A model generated the notes under the pieces. That model did no database searches and had not been told where the DNA came from. It saw only the letters and a list, made by a program, of their open reading frames with translations. Positions 29,540-39,888 of a DNA stretch of 64,000 nucleotides are shown one piece after another (positions within the stretch are counted from its first letter, which is position 1; each line of letters opens with the position of its first letter). Location of the stretch: NCBI RefSeq assembly GCF_007992215.1, contig NZ_BJZV01000014.1, positions 62,001 through 126,000 on the forward strand. The letters run 5' to 3'. The stretch comes from Methylobacterium gnaphalii. GTDB taxonomy: Bacteria > Pseudomonadota > Alphaproteobacteria > Rhizobiales > Beijerinckiaceae. The translations under genes were made by a program, and so were the position numbers.

Positions 29540-29819
29540 CATTTGCCCTCCGCGGCACGCTGGCATCCGGCAGCAACGCTAGGACTATAGGGTGCCGACG
29601 GAGGATGTACATGCATCATCCGCAAAATATCGCCGACCGTATCAAAAGGCACTGAAGAGCACCAACGGAATACTCTATCCGTATCGCACTCATATCCCTT
29701 CCTCGACGATGAACTGCAACGTCGCGCCCCTCGCGATAGATCACGGCCGCATCCGAGCCGTCCCATAACGACGAGGTCCAGCTCAGCAGCCGACCCTTCA
29801 CCTCGTTCTGCGGCAGCAT
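29539..29819 (-). pseudogene. Decayed small gene with apparent frameshifts
   Basis: On the minus strand an ATG frame from 29819 encodes a plausible start (L-S-W-T-S-S-L-W-D-G-S-D-A-A-V-I-Y-R-E-G) with strong G/C third positions. After that the likely continuation moves to a second frame (A-T-L-Q-F-I-V-E-E-G) and then to a third (Y-E-C-D-T-D-R-V-F-R-W), which ends in a stop overlapping the start of the next gene. Read across frames, it makes one coherent ~90-residue protein. This is either a decayed gene or two sequence errors. The intact single-frame product of 67 residues is the alternative. Confidence 0.45.
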
Positions 29820-30094
29820 ATTTCCGGCCGTCGTTGCAGGGTGGGTGGAGGCAAGTCGGCGATGATCAATGGAGTGCCTTCAGGTTGGTTCCTGGGGCGA
29901 CGGACTTGTCCAGGGGTATCGAATACTGGGCACTCGGTATGGGTCATCCTGGCGGCCCAATGCGCCCTCGCGCTTGCCGGAGGCAGGGCTGAACCGGCTC
30001 GAGAGATGCTGGGCGGAGGATCTCGGTCATGCCGTTTCCGGCTGACCGGATCTGTTCGTCGGTGAGGCTCTCCACCCTCGGGGGATTGGATACG

Positions 30095-30562
30095 TCAGGC
30101 GCTACCAGACGCCCCATCCCCGCCCGACCCGTAGCGGTGCGGCCCTGGCACGCCGCGGCGGCCCAGGGTCTCGATCAGGAACCACAGTCCAGCCGCCAGC
30201 GAGGCGAGGGCGTAGGTCAGCACCGCGACGGGATAGGTATCGGCCAGATCCTCGATCGGCAAGAAGCCAAGTGCCGTCTGCATGAGGGGCAGGGCGAGCC
30301 ACAGGCCGGTCCGTCCGCGATCGTGCAGGCGCCGCACGGTCTGGGCGAGGCCCGCGAGGAGCAGAAGGACAACGCCGCCGGCTGCCGCCAGCCCGGCCGC
30401 GCGCCATCCCTGCGCCGCCAAGGCGACCGAGAGACAGGCCAGAGCCGCCGCCAGCAGGCCGAGCCGTACCACGCGCCGGCCGTAGGCGCGGCGCGACAGC
30501 CGGCCCCGCGTATCGAACCCGCGCAGAAGACCCGCCACGAGCGACACTGGCCGCCCCGCCAT
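30095..30562 (-). CDS. DUF805-like membrane protein
   Basis: A 155-residue protein with four hydrophobic helices. The opening G-R-L-S-R-R-A-Y and the R-R-L-H-D-R-G-R-T-G after the second helix match DUF805 (inner-membrane YhaH type). Function unknown. The ATG at 30562 is 4 bases after the hrpB stop codon, so it is co-transcribed with hrpB. Between 29820 and 30094, on its 3' side, I see no gene. Confidence 0.78.
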   Translation of the reverse strand: MAGRPVSLVAGLLRGFDTRGRLSRRAYGRRVVRLGLLAAALACLSVALAAQGWRAAGLAAAGGVVLLLLAGLAQTVRRLHDRGRTGLWLALPLMQTALGFLPIEDLADTYPVAVLTYALASLAAGLWFLIETLGRRGVPGPHRYGSGGDGASGSA

Positions 30563-30566
30563 CACA

Positions 30567-33059
30567 TCACGTTCCCCGCGGCTTCGCCCGCCGGGTCGGG
30601 GCCTCCGAGAGCGGGTCCTCCGGCCAGGGATGGCGGGGATAGCGGCCGCGCATCTCGGAGCGTACCGCCGCCCAGGAACCGCGCCAGAACCCAGGCAGGT
30701 CGCGGGTGATCTGGATCGGACGCTGGGCCGGCGAGAGCAGGTGAAGCACCAGCGGCACCCGCCCGCCGCCCAGGCTCGGATGCCGGTCGAGGCCGAACAG
30801 CTCCTGGACCCGCACCGCCAAGACCGGCTCCTGTCCCGATTCGTAATCGATCGGAATCCGCGAGCCCGTCGGCACCTCGAGATGGGACGGCGCCTCCGCC
30901 TCGAGCCGCGCCCGCAGGCTCCAGGGCAGCAGCCCATCGAGCGCCCGTCCGAGGTCGTCGGCCGTGACAGCGTCGCGCCCGGTGCGCCCGATGATCGCCG
31001 GAGCGAGCCAAGTCTCCGCCGACTCGGCCAAGGCCTCGTCCGACAGGTCCGGCCACTCGCCACCCTCGGCCGCTCGAAGGAACCGCACCCGGGCCAGCCA
31101 CTGCCGCTGCCCCGCGCTCCAGGGCAGCCGGTCGATCCCGAGCCCGGCCAATCCTCGCGCCAGAATCCGAGCCGATGATTCATCCTCCGGCACCGGTAAC
31201 GGACGCTCGTCCAACACCACCGCTCCGAGCCGCCGCCCGGTTCGCGCCCGGAGTTGGCCGCTGGCCTCGTCGAAGGTGGTGTGGGTGTGCCTCTGGATCA
31301 TGTCTCGCGCGAGCACGGCGACCGCGCCGGGTTCGATGGCTGCGGCGGCCAGAATCCGGGCCGACGCGGCGCTGCCGGCGAGGTCGGCGACCACGATGAA
31401 GGGCTCGCGGGCTAGCGCGCTCGCCGGATCGAGCTGACCGGCGCGACCATTCACCATGACGTAGGCGCCGGTATTGGACCGGGCGCGGGCGATCCGATCG
31501 GGGTAGGCCAGAGCCAGGAGCGGACCGGGCTGCGACAGGATTTCCTTCGAAAGATCAGCGGCTTCGTGAGAGAGGCCGGCCCGCTCGGCCTGCCGCGCCC
31601 AGCCCTCCGCGAGGCGCCGCATATCCGCCGCGCGGCCACCCCGTTCGCGCGCGAACCGCTCCAGCCGCTCGCCCAGGTCGACGCCATCGCCGCCGAGGCC
31701 GCGCTCGACCAAAACCGCAGCCAGATCAGCGGCTTGGCGCGCGGCGCCAGCGCCGGCCGCACTCACCACCATCCGGGCGAGGCGCGGCGGCAGCGGCAGC
31801 GCGCGCAGGGCGTGCCCCATCGGCGTGATCCGCCCATCCTCGTCGAGGCCGCCGAGACGGGTCAGCAAGGCGCGCGCCTCGGCAAGGGCAGGCGCGGGTG
31901 GCGGATCGAGAAAGCGCAGTGTCGTCAGATCCTTGACCCCCCACGCAGCGCAGTCGAGCACCAGCCCGGAGAGGTCGGCGGCGAGGATCTCGGGCCGTGT
32001 GAACGGCTCCAGCGCACCCGTGGCAGCCTCTGCCCAGAGACGCCAGCAGATGCCTGGCTCCGTGCGTCCCGCTCGGCCCTGCCGCTGGTCCACCGAGGCA
32101 CGCGAGGCGCGGGCGGTGACGAGGCGGGTCAGGCCGTTTCCAGGCTCGTAGATCGGCACCCGCGACAAGCCGGAATCGACAACGATTCGAACGCCTTCGA
32201 TGGTGAGCGACGTCTCGGCAATGGAGGTCGCCAGCACCACTTTGCGCCGCCCATCCCGTGCCGGCGAGACCGCCAGATCCTGCTCGGCCTGGCTCAGCGC
32301 CCCGTAGAGTGGAGCGATGTCGGTCTCCGATCCGACCCGGCCCTCCAAGCGCTCGGCGACGCGGCGGATCTCGGCCTGTCCGGGCAGGAAGGCGAGCACC
32401 GATCCGGGATCCGCGCGCAGCGCCCGCAGGATCGCGTCCGTGACGGAATCTTCAACCCGTGCAGTGGGTTCGCGATCGAGGTAACGCGTCTCGACGGGGT
32501 AGGCCCGCCCCTCGGATCGCACCACCGGCGCCTCACCGAGCAGGGTCGCGACACGCGCGCCGTCGAGCGTCGCGGACATCACGAGCACCCGCAGATCCTC
32601 CCGCAAACCCGCCTGTGCATCCAGCGCCAGGGCTAAGCCGAGATCCGCATCGAGCGAGCGCTCATGGAACTCGTCGAACAGCACGGCGCCGACGCCCGAC
32701 AGCTCGGGATCGTCGAGGATCATGCGCGAGAAGACACCCTCCGTGACAACCTCGATCCGCGTGCGCGCCGAGATCTTGGAGCCGAGCCGAACGCGTAATC
32801 CGACAGTTTCTCCAACGGCTTGGCCGAGCGTCCGGGCCATCCGCTCGGCGGCTCCGCGGGCAGCCAGGCGGCGCGGTTCGAGCAGGATGATCTTGCCGTC
32901 GTTCAGCCACGGCGCATCGAGCAGCGCCAGCGGCACCCGCGTCGTTTTTCCGGCGCCGGGCGGCGCGACGAGGACCGCCACGTTCGACGCGCACAGGGCC
33001 TCCCGCAACTGCGGCAGCACGGCGTCGATCGGGAGGGGAACGTACGGAGATGACGGCAT
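30567..33059 (-). CDS. hrpB: ATP-dependent RNA helicase HrpB
   Basis: DEAH/RHA-family helicase, 830 residues. Walker A is A-P-P-G-A-G-K-T-T near residue 33-41; motif II reads D-E-F-H, the HrpB form; motif III S-A-T, and motif VI Q-R-Q-G-R-A-G-R. A helical HA2 region and the HrpB-specific C-terminal domain follow (P-x-H-L-x-x-P-x-G-S near residue 720). In Xanthomonads and others hrpB affects mRNA processing and virulence; in E. coli its loss is silent. Divergent from mutS. Confidence 0.93.
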   Translation of the reverse strand: MPSSPYVPLPIDAVLPQLREALCASNVAVLVAPPGAGKTTRVPLALLDAPWLNDGKIILLEPRRLAARGAAERMARTLGQAVGETVGLRVRLGSKISARTRIEVVTEGVFSRMILDDPELSGVGAVLFDEFHERSLDADLGLALALDAQAGLREDLRVLVMSATLDGARVATLLGEAPVVRSEGRAYPVETRYLDREPTARVEDSVTDAILRALRADPGSVLAFLPGQAEIRRVAERLEGRVGSETDIAPLYGALSQAEQDLAVSPARDGRRKVVLATSIAETSLTIEGVRIVVDSGLSRVPIYEPGNGLTRLVTARASRASVDQRQGRAGRTEPGICWRLWAEAATGALEPFTRPEILAADLSGLVLDCAAWGVKDLTTLRFLDPPPAPALAEARALLTRLGGLDEDGRITPMGHALRALPLPPRLARMVVSAAGAGAARQAADLAAVLVERGLGGDGVDLGERLERFARERGGRAADMRRLAEGWARQAERAGLSHEAADLSKEILSQPGPLLALAYPDRIARARSNTGAYVMVNGRAGQLDPASALAREPFIVVADLAGSAASARILAAAAIEPGAVAVLARDMIQRHTHTTFDEASGQLRARTGRRLGAVVLDERPLPVPEDESSARILARGLAGLGIDRLPWSAGQRQWLARVRFLRAAEGGEWPDLSDEALAESAETWLAPAIIGRTGRDAVTADDLGRALDGLLPWSLRARLEAEAPSHLEVPTGSRIPIDYESGQEPVLAVRVQELFGLDRHPSLGGGRVPLVLHLLSPAQRPIQITRDLPGFWRGSWAAVRSEMRGRYPRHPWPEDPLSEAPTRRAKPRGT

Positions 33060-33223
33060 GACGCCCGCTGGTGACGCGGAACCGAGCCGCGCGCAACACG
33101 TCGCAGGCGACCGGAGCCTCTGGGCGATGCAACTGGATCTCGGCAGTATGGAAAGTAGCGTTTTCCCAAGCCAGAGGCGGCGCTCGTCTGATTCAACGAA
33201 CGGCTTCTGCTAAGCGTGGCCGC

Positions 33224-35941
33224 ATGAGCCGCGAACCCGTGACCGCGAAAGTGCCCGCTTCGTTCGATCGCGCCGGCGCGACGCCGATGATGGCGCAGTA
33301 TCTGGAGATCAAGGCGGCCAATACCGACTGCCTGCTTTTCTACCGGATGGGCGACTTCTTCGAGCTGTTCTTCGAGGATGCCGAAATCGCCTCACGCGCA
33401 CTGGGCATCGTGCTGACCAAGCGCGGCAAGCACGGCGGCAACGAGATTCCGATGTGCGGAGTGCCGGTCGAGCGCGCCGACGACTATCTCAGCCGCCTGA
33501 TCGCACTTGGACATCGCGTCGCGGTTTGCCAGCAGGTCGAGGACCCAGCCGAGGCCAAGAAGCGCGGGCCGAAATCGGTGGTTCGTCGCGAGGTTCAGCG
33601 CCTCGTGACGCCCGGCACCATTACCGAGGACCGGCTGCTCGACCCAGCCCGCGCGAACCTGCTGCTCGCCATCGGCCGCCGCAAGGTCTCTGACCAGGCA
33701 TATGCCTACGGGCTCGCAGCGCTCGACATCTCGACCGGACGCTTCTCGCTGAGCGAGGTCGCCGATAGTGCCTTGTCCGCTGCCATCGCCCGCTACGAAC
33801 CGCGCGAGATCGTGCTGTCCGAGGCGATCTATTCCGATCCGGGTCTGGCGCGGCTCTGGCGCGACACGTCCGCGGCCGTCGTGCCGCTGGCCCAGGCCGA
33901 ACTGGAGCCGGCCTCAGCCGAGCGGCGCATCCGCGAGCAGTTCGGTGTTGCGACCCTCGAAGGGTTCGGAGCGTTCAGCCGCGCGGAGGTCGCGGCGGCC
34001 GGCGCGGCGTTGCTGTACATCGAGCGCACGCAGATCGGCACGCGTGTTCCGCTGTCCGCGCCGACCCAAGAGGCAAGCGGCGCAACGCTGGCGATCGATG
34101 CGGCGACACGTGCGAACCTGGAACTCACCCGCACGCTCTCCGGTGAGCGAAAGGGAAGCCTGCTCGATACGATCGATCGCACCGTCTCGGCCGGCGGCGC
34201 TCGGCTCCTCGCCGAGCATCTCGCAGGGCCGCTCACCGATCTGGAAGCCATCGGTAGCCGCCATGCAGCGGTGACCTATCTCGCTGGCGAGCCGAGCCTG
34301 CGCGGTCCGCTGCGCGACGCGCTCGCCAGCGCTCCCGATATCGCCCGGGCCCTCTCACGCACCGGGCTCGGGCGCGGGGGACCCCGCGATCTCGCTGCCC
34401 TGCGCGACGGCCTCGACGCAGCAGCAAGGATCGCTGGCCGGCTCGCAGGTGCTGAGAATGCGCCGAAGCTCCTTAAAGACATCGCGGAGCGGCTGTCCGG
34501 GGTGGATGACGGGCTCGTCGCCGAACTCACGATCGCGCTCGCCGACGAGTTGCCGCTCAGCCGGCGCGACGGCAACTTCGTGCGGTCGGGCTACCGAGCC
34601 GAGATCGACGAGATGCGTGAACTCGGGCGCGATTCCCGCAAGGTGATCGCTGCGCTCCAAGCCCGCTACGCCGAGGAATCCGGCTGCCGCACCCTCCGGA
34701 TCAAGCACAACAACGTGCTTGGCTTCTACATCGAGGTGCCGCAGCAGGTCGGTGAGGCCTGCCTCAAGGGTCTGATGAAGGATTTCGTGCACCGCCAGAC
34801 CATGGTGGACGCGATGCGCTTCACCAGCGTCGAGCTGGGCGAGCTGGAATCCAAGGTCTCTAGCGCTTCAGACCGTGTCCTCGCCATGGAAGGCGAGGTT
34901 TTCGACGCACTTGCGAGCCTGGTGCTGGCCCAGGCAGGCATCATCGCCGACGTTGCCGAGGCGCTGGCAGCTCTCGACGTGGCGACGAGCCACGCGGAAC
35001 TCGCTGTGGAACTCGACTGGGTCCGGCCCAAGCTCGACGAGAGCGTCGCCCTCACCGTCGAGGGTGGCCGCCATCCCGTCGTGGAGTCAGCTCTGCGCCG
35101 CGCGGGCGAGCCCTTCATCGCCAATGACTGCGATCTGTCCGGTAAGGAAAGCGGCCGCATCCGTCTCGTCACCGGCCCCAACATGGGCGGTAAGTCCACC
35201 TTCCTGCGCCAGAACGCGCTGATCGTCGTGCTCGCGCAGATGGGCGCCTTCGTGCCGGCGCGCGCTGCCCATCTAGGCCTCGTCGATCGCCTGTTCTCCC
35301 GCGTCGGCGCGGCGGATGATCTCGCCCGCGGACATTCGACTTTCATGGTCGAGATGGTCGAAACCGCCGCGATCCTCAATCAGGCAACACGGCGTTCTCT
35401 CGTCGTCCTCGACGAGATCGGCCGCGGCACGGCGACGTTCGACGGCCTCTCGATCGCGTGGGCCTGCCTGGAGCATCTACACGAGACCAATGGCTGTCGG
35501 GCGCTGTTCGCAACGCATTTCCACGAGCTGACTGCGCTGTCGCAGCGCCTGTCTCGGCTCGACAACGCCACACTGCGGGTCACCGAGCATCGCGGCGAGG
35601 TGATCTTCCTGCACGAGGTCGTGCCGGGTATCGCGGAGCGCTCTTACGGGTTGCAGGTCGCGCGCCTCGCCGGATTGCCGAAGACCGTAGTGGCGCGGGC
35701 CGGAGCGATCCTGAAGGGCCTGGAGGCCTCGGAGCGGGACAGGCCAGCCCGCCGTAAGATCGACGATCTCCCGCTCTTCGCGAGCCTCGCTGACGCACCG
35801 CCGCCCGAGCCCGTCCATCCCGTCATTGCCGACGACGGTATCGGAGATCTCATCGACGAGCTCGACCCAGACGCGATGACGCCGCGCGAAGCACTCGAAG
35901 CACTGTACCGGCTCAAGAAGGAGCGCGCACGCAAGGCGTGA
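33224..35941 (+). CDS. mutS: DNA mismatch repair protein MutS
   Basis: 905-residue MutS. Mismatch-recognition F-x-E is seen as [11 protein letters not shown] near residue 40-50. Connector, lever and clamp domains follow; the ATPase has Walker [10 protein letters not shown] and Walker [10 protein letters not shown], with T-H-F-H-E-L. The ATG at 33224 matches the family start (M-x-x-x ... A-T-P-M-M-A-Q-Y); the frame upstream to 33071 belongs to the promoter region shared with hrpB. Confidence 0.97.
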   Translation: MSREPVTAKVPASFDRAGATPMMAQYLEIKAANTDCLLFYRMGDFFELFFEDAEIASRALGIVLTKRGKHGGNEIPMCGVPVERADDYLSRLIALGHRVAVCQQVEDPAEAKKRGPKSVVRREVQRLVTPGTITEDRLLDPARANLLLAIGRRKVSDQAYAYGLAALDISTGRFSLSEVADSALSAAIARYEPREIVLSEAIYSDPGLARLWRDTSAAVVPLAQAELEPASAERRIREQFGVATLEGFGAFSRAEVAAAGAALLYIERTQIGTRVPLSAPTQEASGATLAIDAATRANLELTRTLSGERKGSLLDTIDRTVSAGGARLLAEHLAGPLTDLEAIGSRHAAVTYLAGEPSLRGPLRDALASAPDIARALSRTGLGRGGPRDLAALRDGLDAAARIAGRLAGAENAPKLLKDIAERLSGVDDGLVAELTIALADELPLSRRDGNFVRSGYRAEIDEMRELGRDSRKVIAALQARYAEESGCRTLRIKHNNVLGFYIEVPQQVGEACLKGLMKDFVHRQTMVDAMRFTSVELGELESKVSSASDRVLAMEGEVFDALASLVLAQAGIIADVAEALAALDVATSHAELAVELDWVRPKLDESVALTVEGGRHPVVESALRRAGEPFIANDCDLSGKESGRIRLVTGPNMGGKSTFLRQNALIVVLAQMGAFVPARAAHLGLVDRLFSRVGAADDLARGHSTFMVEMVETAAILNQATRRSLVVLDEIGRGTATFDGLSIAWACLEHLHETNGCRALFATHFHELTALSQRLSRLDNATLRVTEHRGEVIFLHEVVPGIAERSYGLQVARLAGLPKTVVARAGAILKGLEASERDRPARRKIDDLPLFASLADAPPPEPVHPVIADDGIGDLIDELDPDAMTPREALEALYRLKKERARKA

Positions 35942-36016
35942 GCGCACCGCGATTCGTGGCGCAAGACTGCCACGATGTTTGCAGATAAGGACCGCTCGAA
36001 GCGAGGAGTTCGACCC

Positions 36017-37429
36017 ATGGCCGCGACGGATTCGGACGCGACCCAGCCCCAGGGCCGGAAATTCCGCATGCGCGACCTCTTTGAGGATCCTCGCGTCATT
36101 CAGATGCTGGCGCTCGGCTTCTCCTCTGGTCTGCCGCTGCTTCTCGTGCTCGGCACCTTCACTCTTCGGCTCGCCCAATCCTCGATCGACATCAAGGCGA
36201 TCGGATTGTTCAGCTACGTCGCCATGCCCTATTCGCTGAAGTTCCTTTGGGCACCAACCATCGACCGGATCGACCTGCCGGTGCTGGCGCCATGGCTCGG
36301 GCGGCGGCGTGCCTGGATGGTGGCGACGCAGATCGCGACGGCACTCGCGCTGGTCCTCATGGCCTTTTCCGACCCCGAGCACAGCCTTGCGCTCCTCGGG
36401 CTCGGTGCGTTTCTCGTCGCTTTTTGCGCGGCGACGCAGGACGTCGTCATCGATGGCTGGCGCATCGAGGCGGCTGGCACGGACATGCAGGGCATTCTCG
36501 CCGCCACCTCGAACCTAGGCTATCGCTTCGGCCTGATCCTGGCAGGGGCCGGGGCACTCTACATCGCAGCCTATGGCGGCTGGACCCTGGCCTACCTGAT
36601 CATGGCCGCGGCCATGGGCGTCGGGTTGATCGCCGCCCTGTTCGCCGGACGATACGACAGGGCGCGCGAGGTCGCACCGGTGTCCGAGCGCCCGACGCCG
36701 ATGGAACGCGTGCGACGGGCTATTTTTGAGCCTCTAACCGAGTTGCACCGCCGCATGGGAAACGCGCTCTTCGCGGTGCTGTTACTCGTCGCGCTCTACC
36801 GCATGCCCGACTTCATCTCGGGCGTGATGGCAAACCCACTCTACATCAAGCTCGGCTACGACCTCCCGCAAATCGCGACGATTGTGAAACTCGTCGGCAT
36901 CTGGGTGGGCATCGCCGGCGGGTTTGCAGGGGGGTGGGCCATTTCGCGCTTTGGCATGTTTCCGGCGCTTGTCACGGGCGCCTTTATCGCTGCAGCCTCG
37001 CATCTCTCGATGGCTTGGCTCTCCATTGGTGAGCCCGAGCTGTGGCGGCTAGCGATTACCGTGTCGATTGAGAGCCTGTGCGGCTCCTTCGCCGGAATCG
37101 CACTGATCACCTATATGTCGAGTCTGACAACGCCCGGCTACGCGGCAACCCAATACGCGCTGTTCTCGTCGCTCTATGCTCTGCCTGGCAAGCTCGTCGC
37201 GGGCCTCTCAGGATTCATCGTAGCAGCCTACGGCTACCCGGCCTTCTTCACGATGACAGCGGCCGTCGGAATTCCCGTCGTGGCGCTTTGTTTCGCGGTA
37301 GGCCGCGTTCCCGAGCGCGCCAAGGCCAACGCGGCATGCCCGGCAACTCCGACGGCAGGGAACTCCTCCGAAGCCCACGAAATTCCTACATCCGGCATTC
37401 CTGCGGCAACCGCGAGGGCGCAGACGTGA
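36017..37429 (+). CDS. ampG: AmpG-like muropeptide MFS permease
   Basis: A 470-residue major-facilitator protein with about 12 helices. Features of AmpG: S-S-G-L-P-L-L-L near the first helix, L-K-F-L-W-A-P in the loop before helix 3, A-A-T-Q-D-V-V-I-D-G-W-R. It would import GlcNAc-anhydroMurNAc-peptides for peptidoglycan recycling. GAGGAG lies before the ATG at 36017. Its stop overlaps the next start (GTGA), coupling it to the EcsC gene. A Pro/Ala/Thr-rich tail after residue 440 is unconserved. Confidence 0.88.
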   Translation: MAATDSDATQPQGRKFRMRDLFEDPRVIQMLALGFSSGLPLLLVLGTFTLRLAQSSIDIKAIGLFSYVAMPYSLKFLWAPTIDRIDLPVLAPWLGRRRAWMVATQIATALALVLMAFSDPEHSLALLGLGAFLVAFCAATQDVVIDGWRIEAAGTDMQGILAATSNLGYRFGLILAGAGALYIAAYGGWTLAYLIMAAAMGVGLIAALFAGRYDRAREVAPVSERPTPMERVRRAIFEPLTELHRRMGNALFAVLLLVALYRMPDFISGVMANPLYIKLGYDLPQIATIVKLVGIWVGIAGGFAGGWAISRFGMFPALVTGAFIAAASHLSMAWLSIGEPELWRLAITVSIESLCGSFAGIALITYMSSLTTPGYAATQYALFSSLYALPGKLVAGLSGFIVAAYGYPAFFTMTAAVGIPVVALCFAVGRVPERAKANAACPATPTAGNSSEAHEIPTSGIPAATARAQT

Positions 37430-38346
37430 GCGATTTAACCGTGGCTGGAGAGGTTCTACCCGTTCCCGCCGGAGCCCCGATATCCCTCAGCGACGAGGAT
37501 CTGGCGGCCCTGCGCCGCGCGGTGGGTGTACTTGAGAAGCCGACCCTCGCAACGCGGCTGTCAAACGCCGCCGGAGCGCCGCTCGACATGATCGGCCGCT
37601 CGCTTCCCGCCCCGGTGACAGATGTGGTCGCGCGCTCCGCGGAAGGGGCGATGCGGGCGGCCTTGCGTGTCGCGTTGGCGACCTTGCCAGATAAGGACGT
37701 CGCTCCTGCAGCGTCCGACCTCGAAACCGTCGCGGAGCGGACAGGTAATCGGTTGAGCCGCCTGTTCCAGTCAGCTGACTCGCGACACAAGGCCATGGCG
37801 GTATTGTCGGGCGCAGTTGGGGGCGCCTTCGGCTTGGCAACGCTCGCCGTCGAGTTACCGGTCTCGACGACCCTGATGCTGCGCTCGATCGCCGAGATTG
37901 CCCGTGAAGAGGGCGAAGATCTCAGCGATCCTGAGAATGCGTTGGCCTGCGTGCAGGTTTTCGCGCTGGGCGGCCGCGGCGGCACCGATACCGCGCTCTC
38001 GGAGAGTGGCTACTTCGCGGTGCGCGCCGCGCTCGCCAAGACCATGGCGGAGGCGGCGAAATACGCCGCTCACCGTTCGGTGCTTGATTCTTCGGCGCCG
38101 GCTTTGATCCGCTTTGCCTCACAGATCGCCGCGCGCTTCGGCATCGTGGTCTCGCAGAAGGTTGCAGCGCAGGCCGTCCCGGTGCTCGGCGCCTTCGGTG
38201 GTGCGGCGGTAAACACGGCCTTCATGAACCACTTCCAGGCGATGGCCCGGGCGCATTTCACGGTTCGCCGCTTGGAACGCGTTTATGGCGCCGAACCGGT
38301 GCGCGAGGCCTATACCTTGGAGAAGGAAGCGCTCGGTATCGCTTGA
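37426..38346 (+). CDS. EcsC family protein
   Basis: A 306-residue protein of the EcsC family, beginning at a GTG that overlaps the ampG stop. The family pattern is in A-V-L-S-G-A-V-G-G-A-F-G-L (small-residue helices) and V-F-A-L-G-G-R-G-G-T-D-T-A near residue 180. EcsC accompanies an ABC transporter in Bacillus; in proteobacteria it is unassigned. Coupling to ampG suggests an envelope role. Confidence 0.85.
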   Translation: MSDLTVAGEVLPVPAGAPISLSDEDLAALRRAVGVLEKPTLATRLSNAAGAPLDMIGRSLPAPVTDVVARSAEGAMRAALRVALATLPDKDVAPAASDLETVAERTGNRLSRLFQSADSRHKAMAVLSGAVGGAFGLATLAVELPVSTTLMLRSIAEIAREEGEDLSDPENALACVQVFALGGRGGTDTALSESGYFAVRAALAKTMAEAAKYAAHRSVLDSSAPALIRFASQIAARFGIVVSQKVAAQAVPVLGAFGGAAVNTAFMNHFQAMARAHFTVRRLERVYGAEPVREAYTLEKEALGIA

Positions 38347-38361
38347 GCGTCGGCGGCGGCC

Positions 38362-39753
38362 TCAGTCAGCTGGATAGAGCGTCTTCAGCAACTGGTGGAC
38401 GAGGCGCGCCGTCTGCACTTCGCCGCCTTCGGGGCGGCCCGGCTTTGTTGACGGATTCCAGCCGTAGAGATCGAAATGGACGTGGCGCTTCGTATTCGGC
38501 GCGAAGCGGCGCAGGAAAAGCGCCGCGGTGATCGCTCCCGCGAAGGGGCCGCCCGAGACGTTATTTAAGTCGGCGACCTTCGAATCGAGCAGGCTTGCAT
38601 AGGGCGCGTGCAGCGGAAGCCGCCACACTGGGTCGATGGCCTCGCGCCCGGCTGTCTCGACAGCTGACGCCAGCGCATCATCTTCGGTGAAAAAGGCAGG
38701 CAAGTCGGGGCCGAGTGCGGTACGAGCCGCACCCGTGAGCGTCGCAAAGTCGATGATCAGGTCAGGCTTCTCAGCCTCAGCGAGCGACAGGGCATCCGCC
38801 AGGATCAACCGGCCCTCCGCATCGGTGTTGCCGATCTCGACGGTTAGGCCCGAGCGCGCCGTGAGGATATCGCCGGGACGGAACGCGTTTCCGGCGATCG
38901 CGTTCTCGACGGCTGGAATGATGAGGCGAAGGCGCAGTTTCAGGCCGGATCCCATGACCATTTCGGCGGCGCTGAGCGCCGCAGCTGCGCCGCCCATGTC
39001 CTTTTTCATAAGCAGCATGCCGCTGGACGGCTTGATGTCGAGGCCGCCGGTATCGAAGACAACACCCTTGCCGACGAGCGTCACGCGCGGAGCGTCGGCT
39101 GGCCCCCAGGTCAAATCGATCAGCCGGGGAGGCCGCGTCGAGGCCTTCCCGACCGCGTGCACCATTGGGAATTCCTGCTCGAGCTCTTCGCCGCTCGTCA
39201 CGTTGATCGCTGCGCCGAAGCGCTCCGCGAGCGCACGTGCGGCAGCCTCGATCTCAGCTGGGCCGAGCCCGTTCGACGGCGTATTAACGAGATCGCGCCC
39301 GGCGGCGACGGCGCGGGCGATCCGTAGAACCGCTTCCGCATCAATGCTCTCGGGGGCGACGAGAACCGGCAACGCAGCCGCCGCTTTCTTGTAGCGGTCG
39401 AAGCGGTAGCTCGACATTAGCCAGGCCAGGGCTGCATCGGCCAAGTCGAGCCCGCTTTCCTCGAAGCGATAGCGCCCCTCAGGCAGAAGCGCGACGAGGC
39501 GACCGGCAACGAAGCTATCGTGTGCGGCAGCCTTCGTGTCGCCGAGTCCAAAGAGGACACGCTCCAGCCGACCGTCCTCGCTCGGCAACAGGCATACACG
39601 TCCTGCCTTCGGGGTGAAGCCTGTCGTTCCTGCGTAGGCACGCTGAACCGGTGTCAGAGCAGCGGTGACGTTGTCCCAATTGGCCTGATCGATGGCGCGG
39701 ATCGGAATCGCGGCCGTACCGGCGGGAAGGAGATCGAGAAGGTGGAGTTGCAT
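38362..39753 (-). CDS. M17 leucyl aminopeptidase family protein
   Basis: A 463-residue cytosolic aminopeptidase related to PepA/PepB. The C-terminal catalytic domain has the metal Lys and Asp in V-G-K-G-V-V-F-D-T-G-G and the signature N-T-D-A-E-G-R-L-I-L near residue 312-321. The N-terminal domain is shorter and unlike E. coli PepA, so a DNA-binding role is unlikely. It converges with the EcsC gene and diverges from tadD. Confidence 0.9.
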   Translation of the reverse strand: MQLHLLDLLPAGTAAIPIRAIDQANWDNVTAALTPVQRAYAGTTGFTPKAGRVCLLPSEDGRLERVLFGLGDTKAAAHDSFVAGRLVALLPEGRYRFEESGLDLADAALAWLMSSYRFDRYKKAAAALPVLVAPESIDAEAVLRIARAVAAGRDLVNTPSNGLGPAEIEAAARALAERFGAAINVTSGEELEQEFPMVHAVGKASTRPPRLIDLTWGPADAPRVTLVGKGVVFDTGGLDIKPSSGMLLMKKDMGGAAAALSAAEMVMGSGLKLRLRLIIPAVENAIAGNAFRPGDILTARSGLTVEIGNTDAEGRLILADALSLAEAEKPDLIIDFATLTGAARTALGPDLPAFFTEDDALASAVETAGREAIDPVWRLPLHAPYASLLDSKVADLNNVSGGPFAGAITAALFLRRFAPNTKRHVHFDLYGWNPSTKPGRPEGGEVQTARLVHQLLKTLYPAD

Positions 39754-39888
39754 CGACTCTGACGTCGTAAGCGGAAAATAGGTTTGCGGTATGAGGCCGA
39801 GGCCGATTTACGCACCGTTAGGGTTAACGACCTATCACCAAAGGATCGGGACGGCGATGCCGGCAGCGACGATGATCGGGAGCGGAAC

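Noticed and set aside
29841..30065. 74-residue plus-strand frame in the accessory patch
   Set aside because: No ribosome site of note and a Gly/Arg-rich composition typical of chance frames; could be debris of an element, but I cannot name it.
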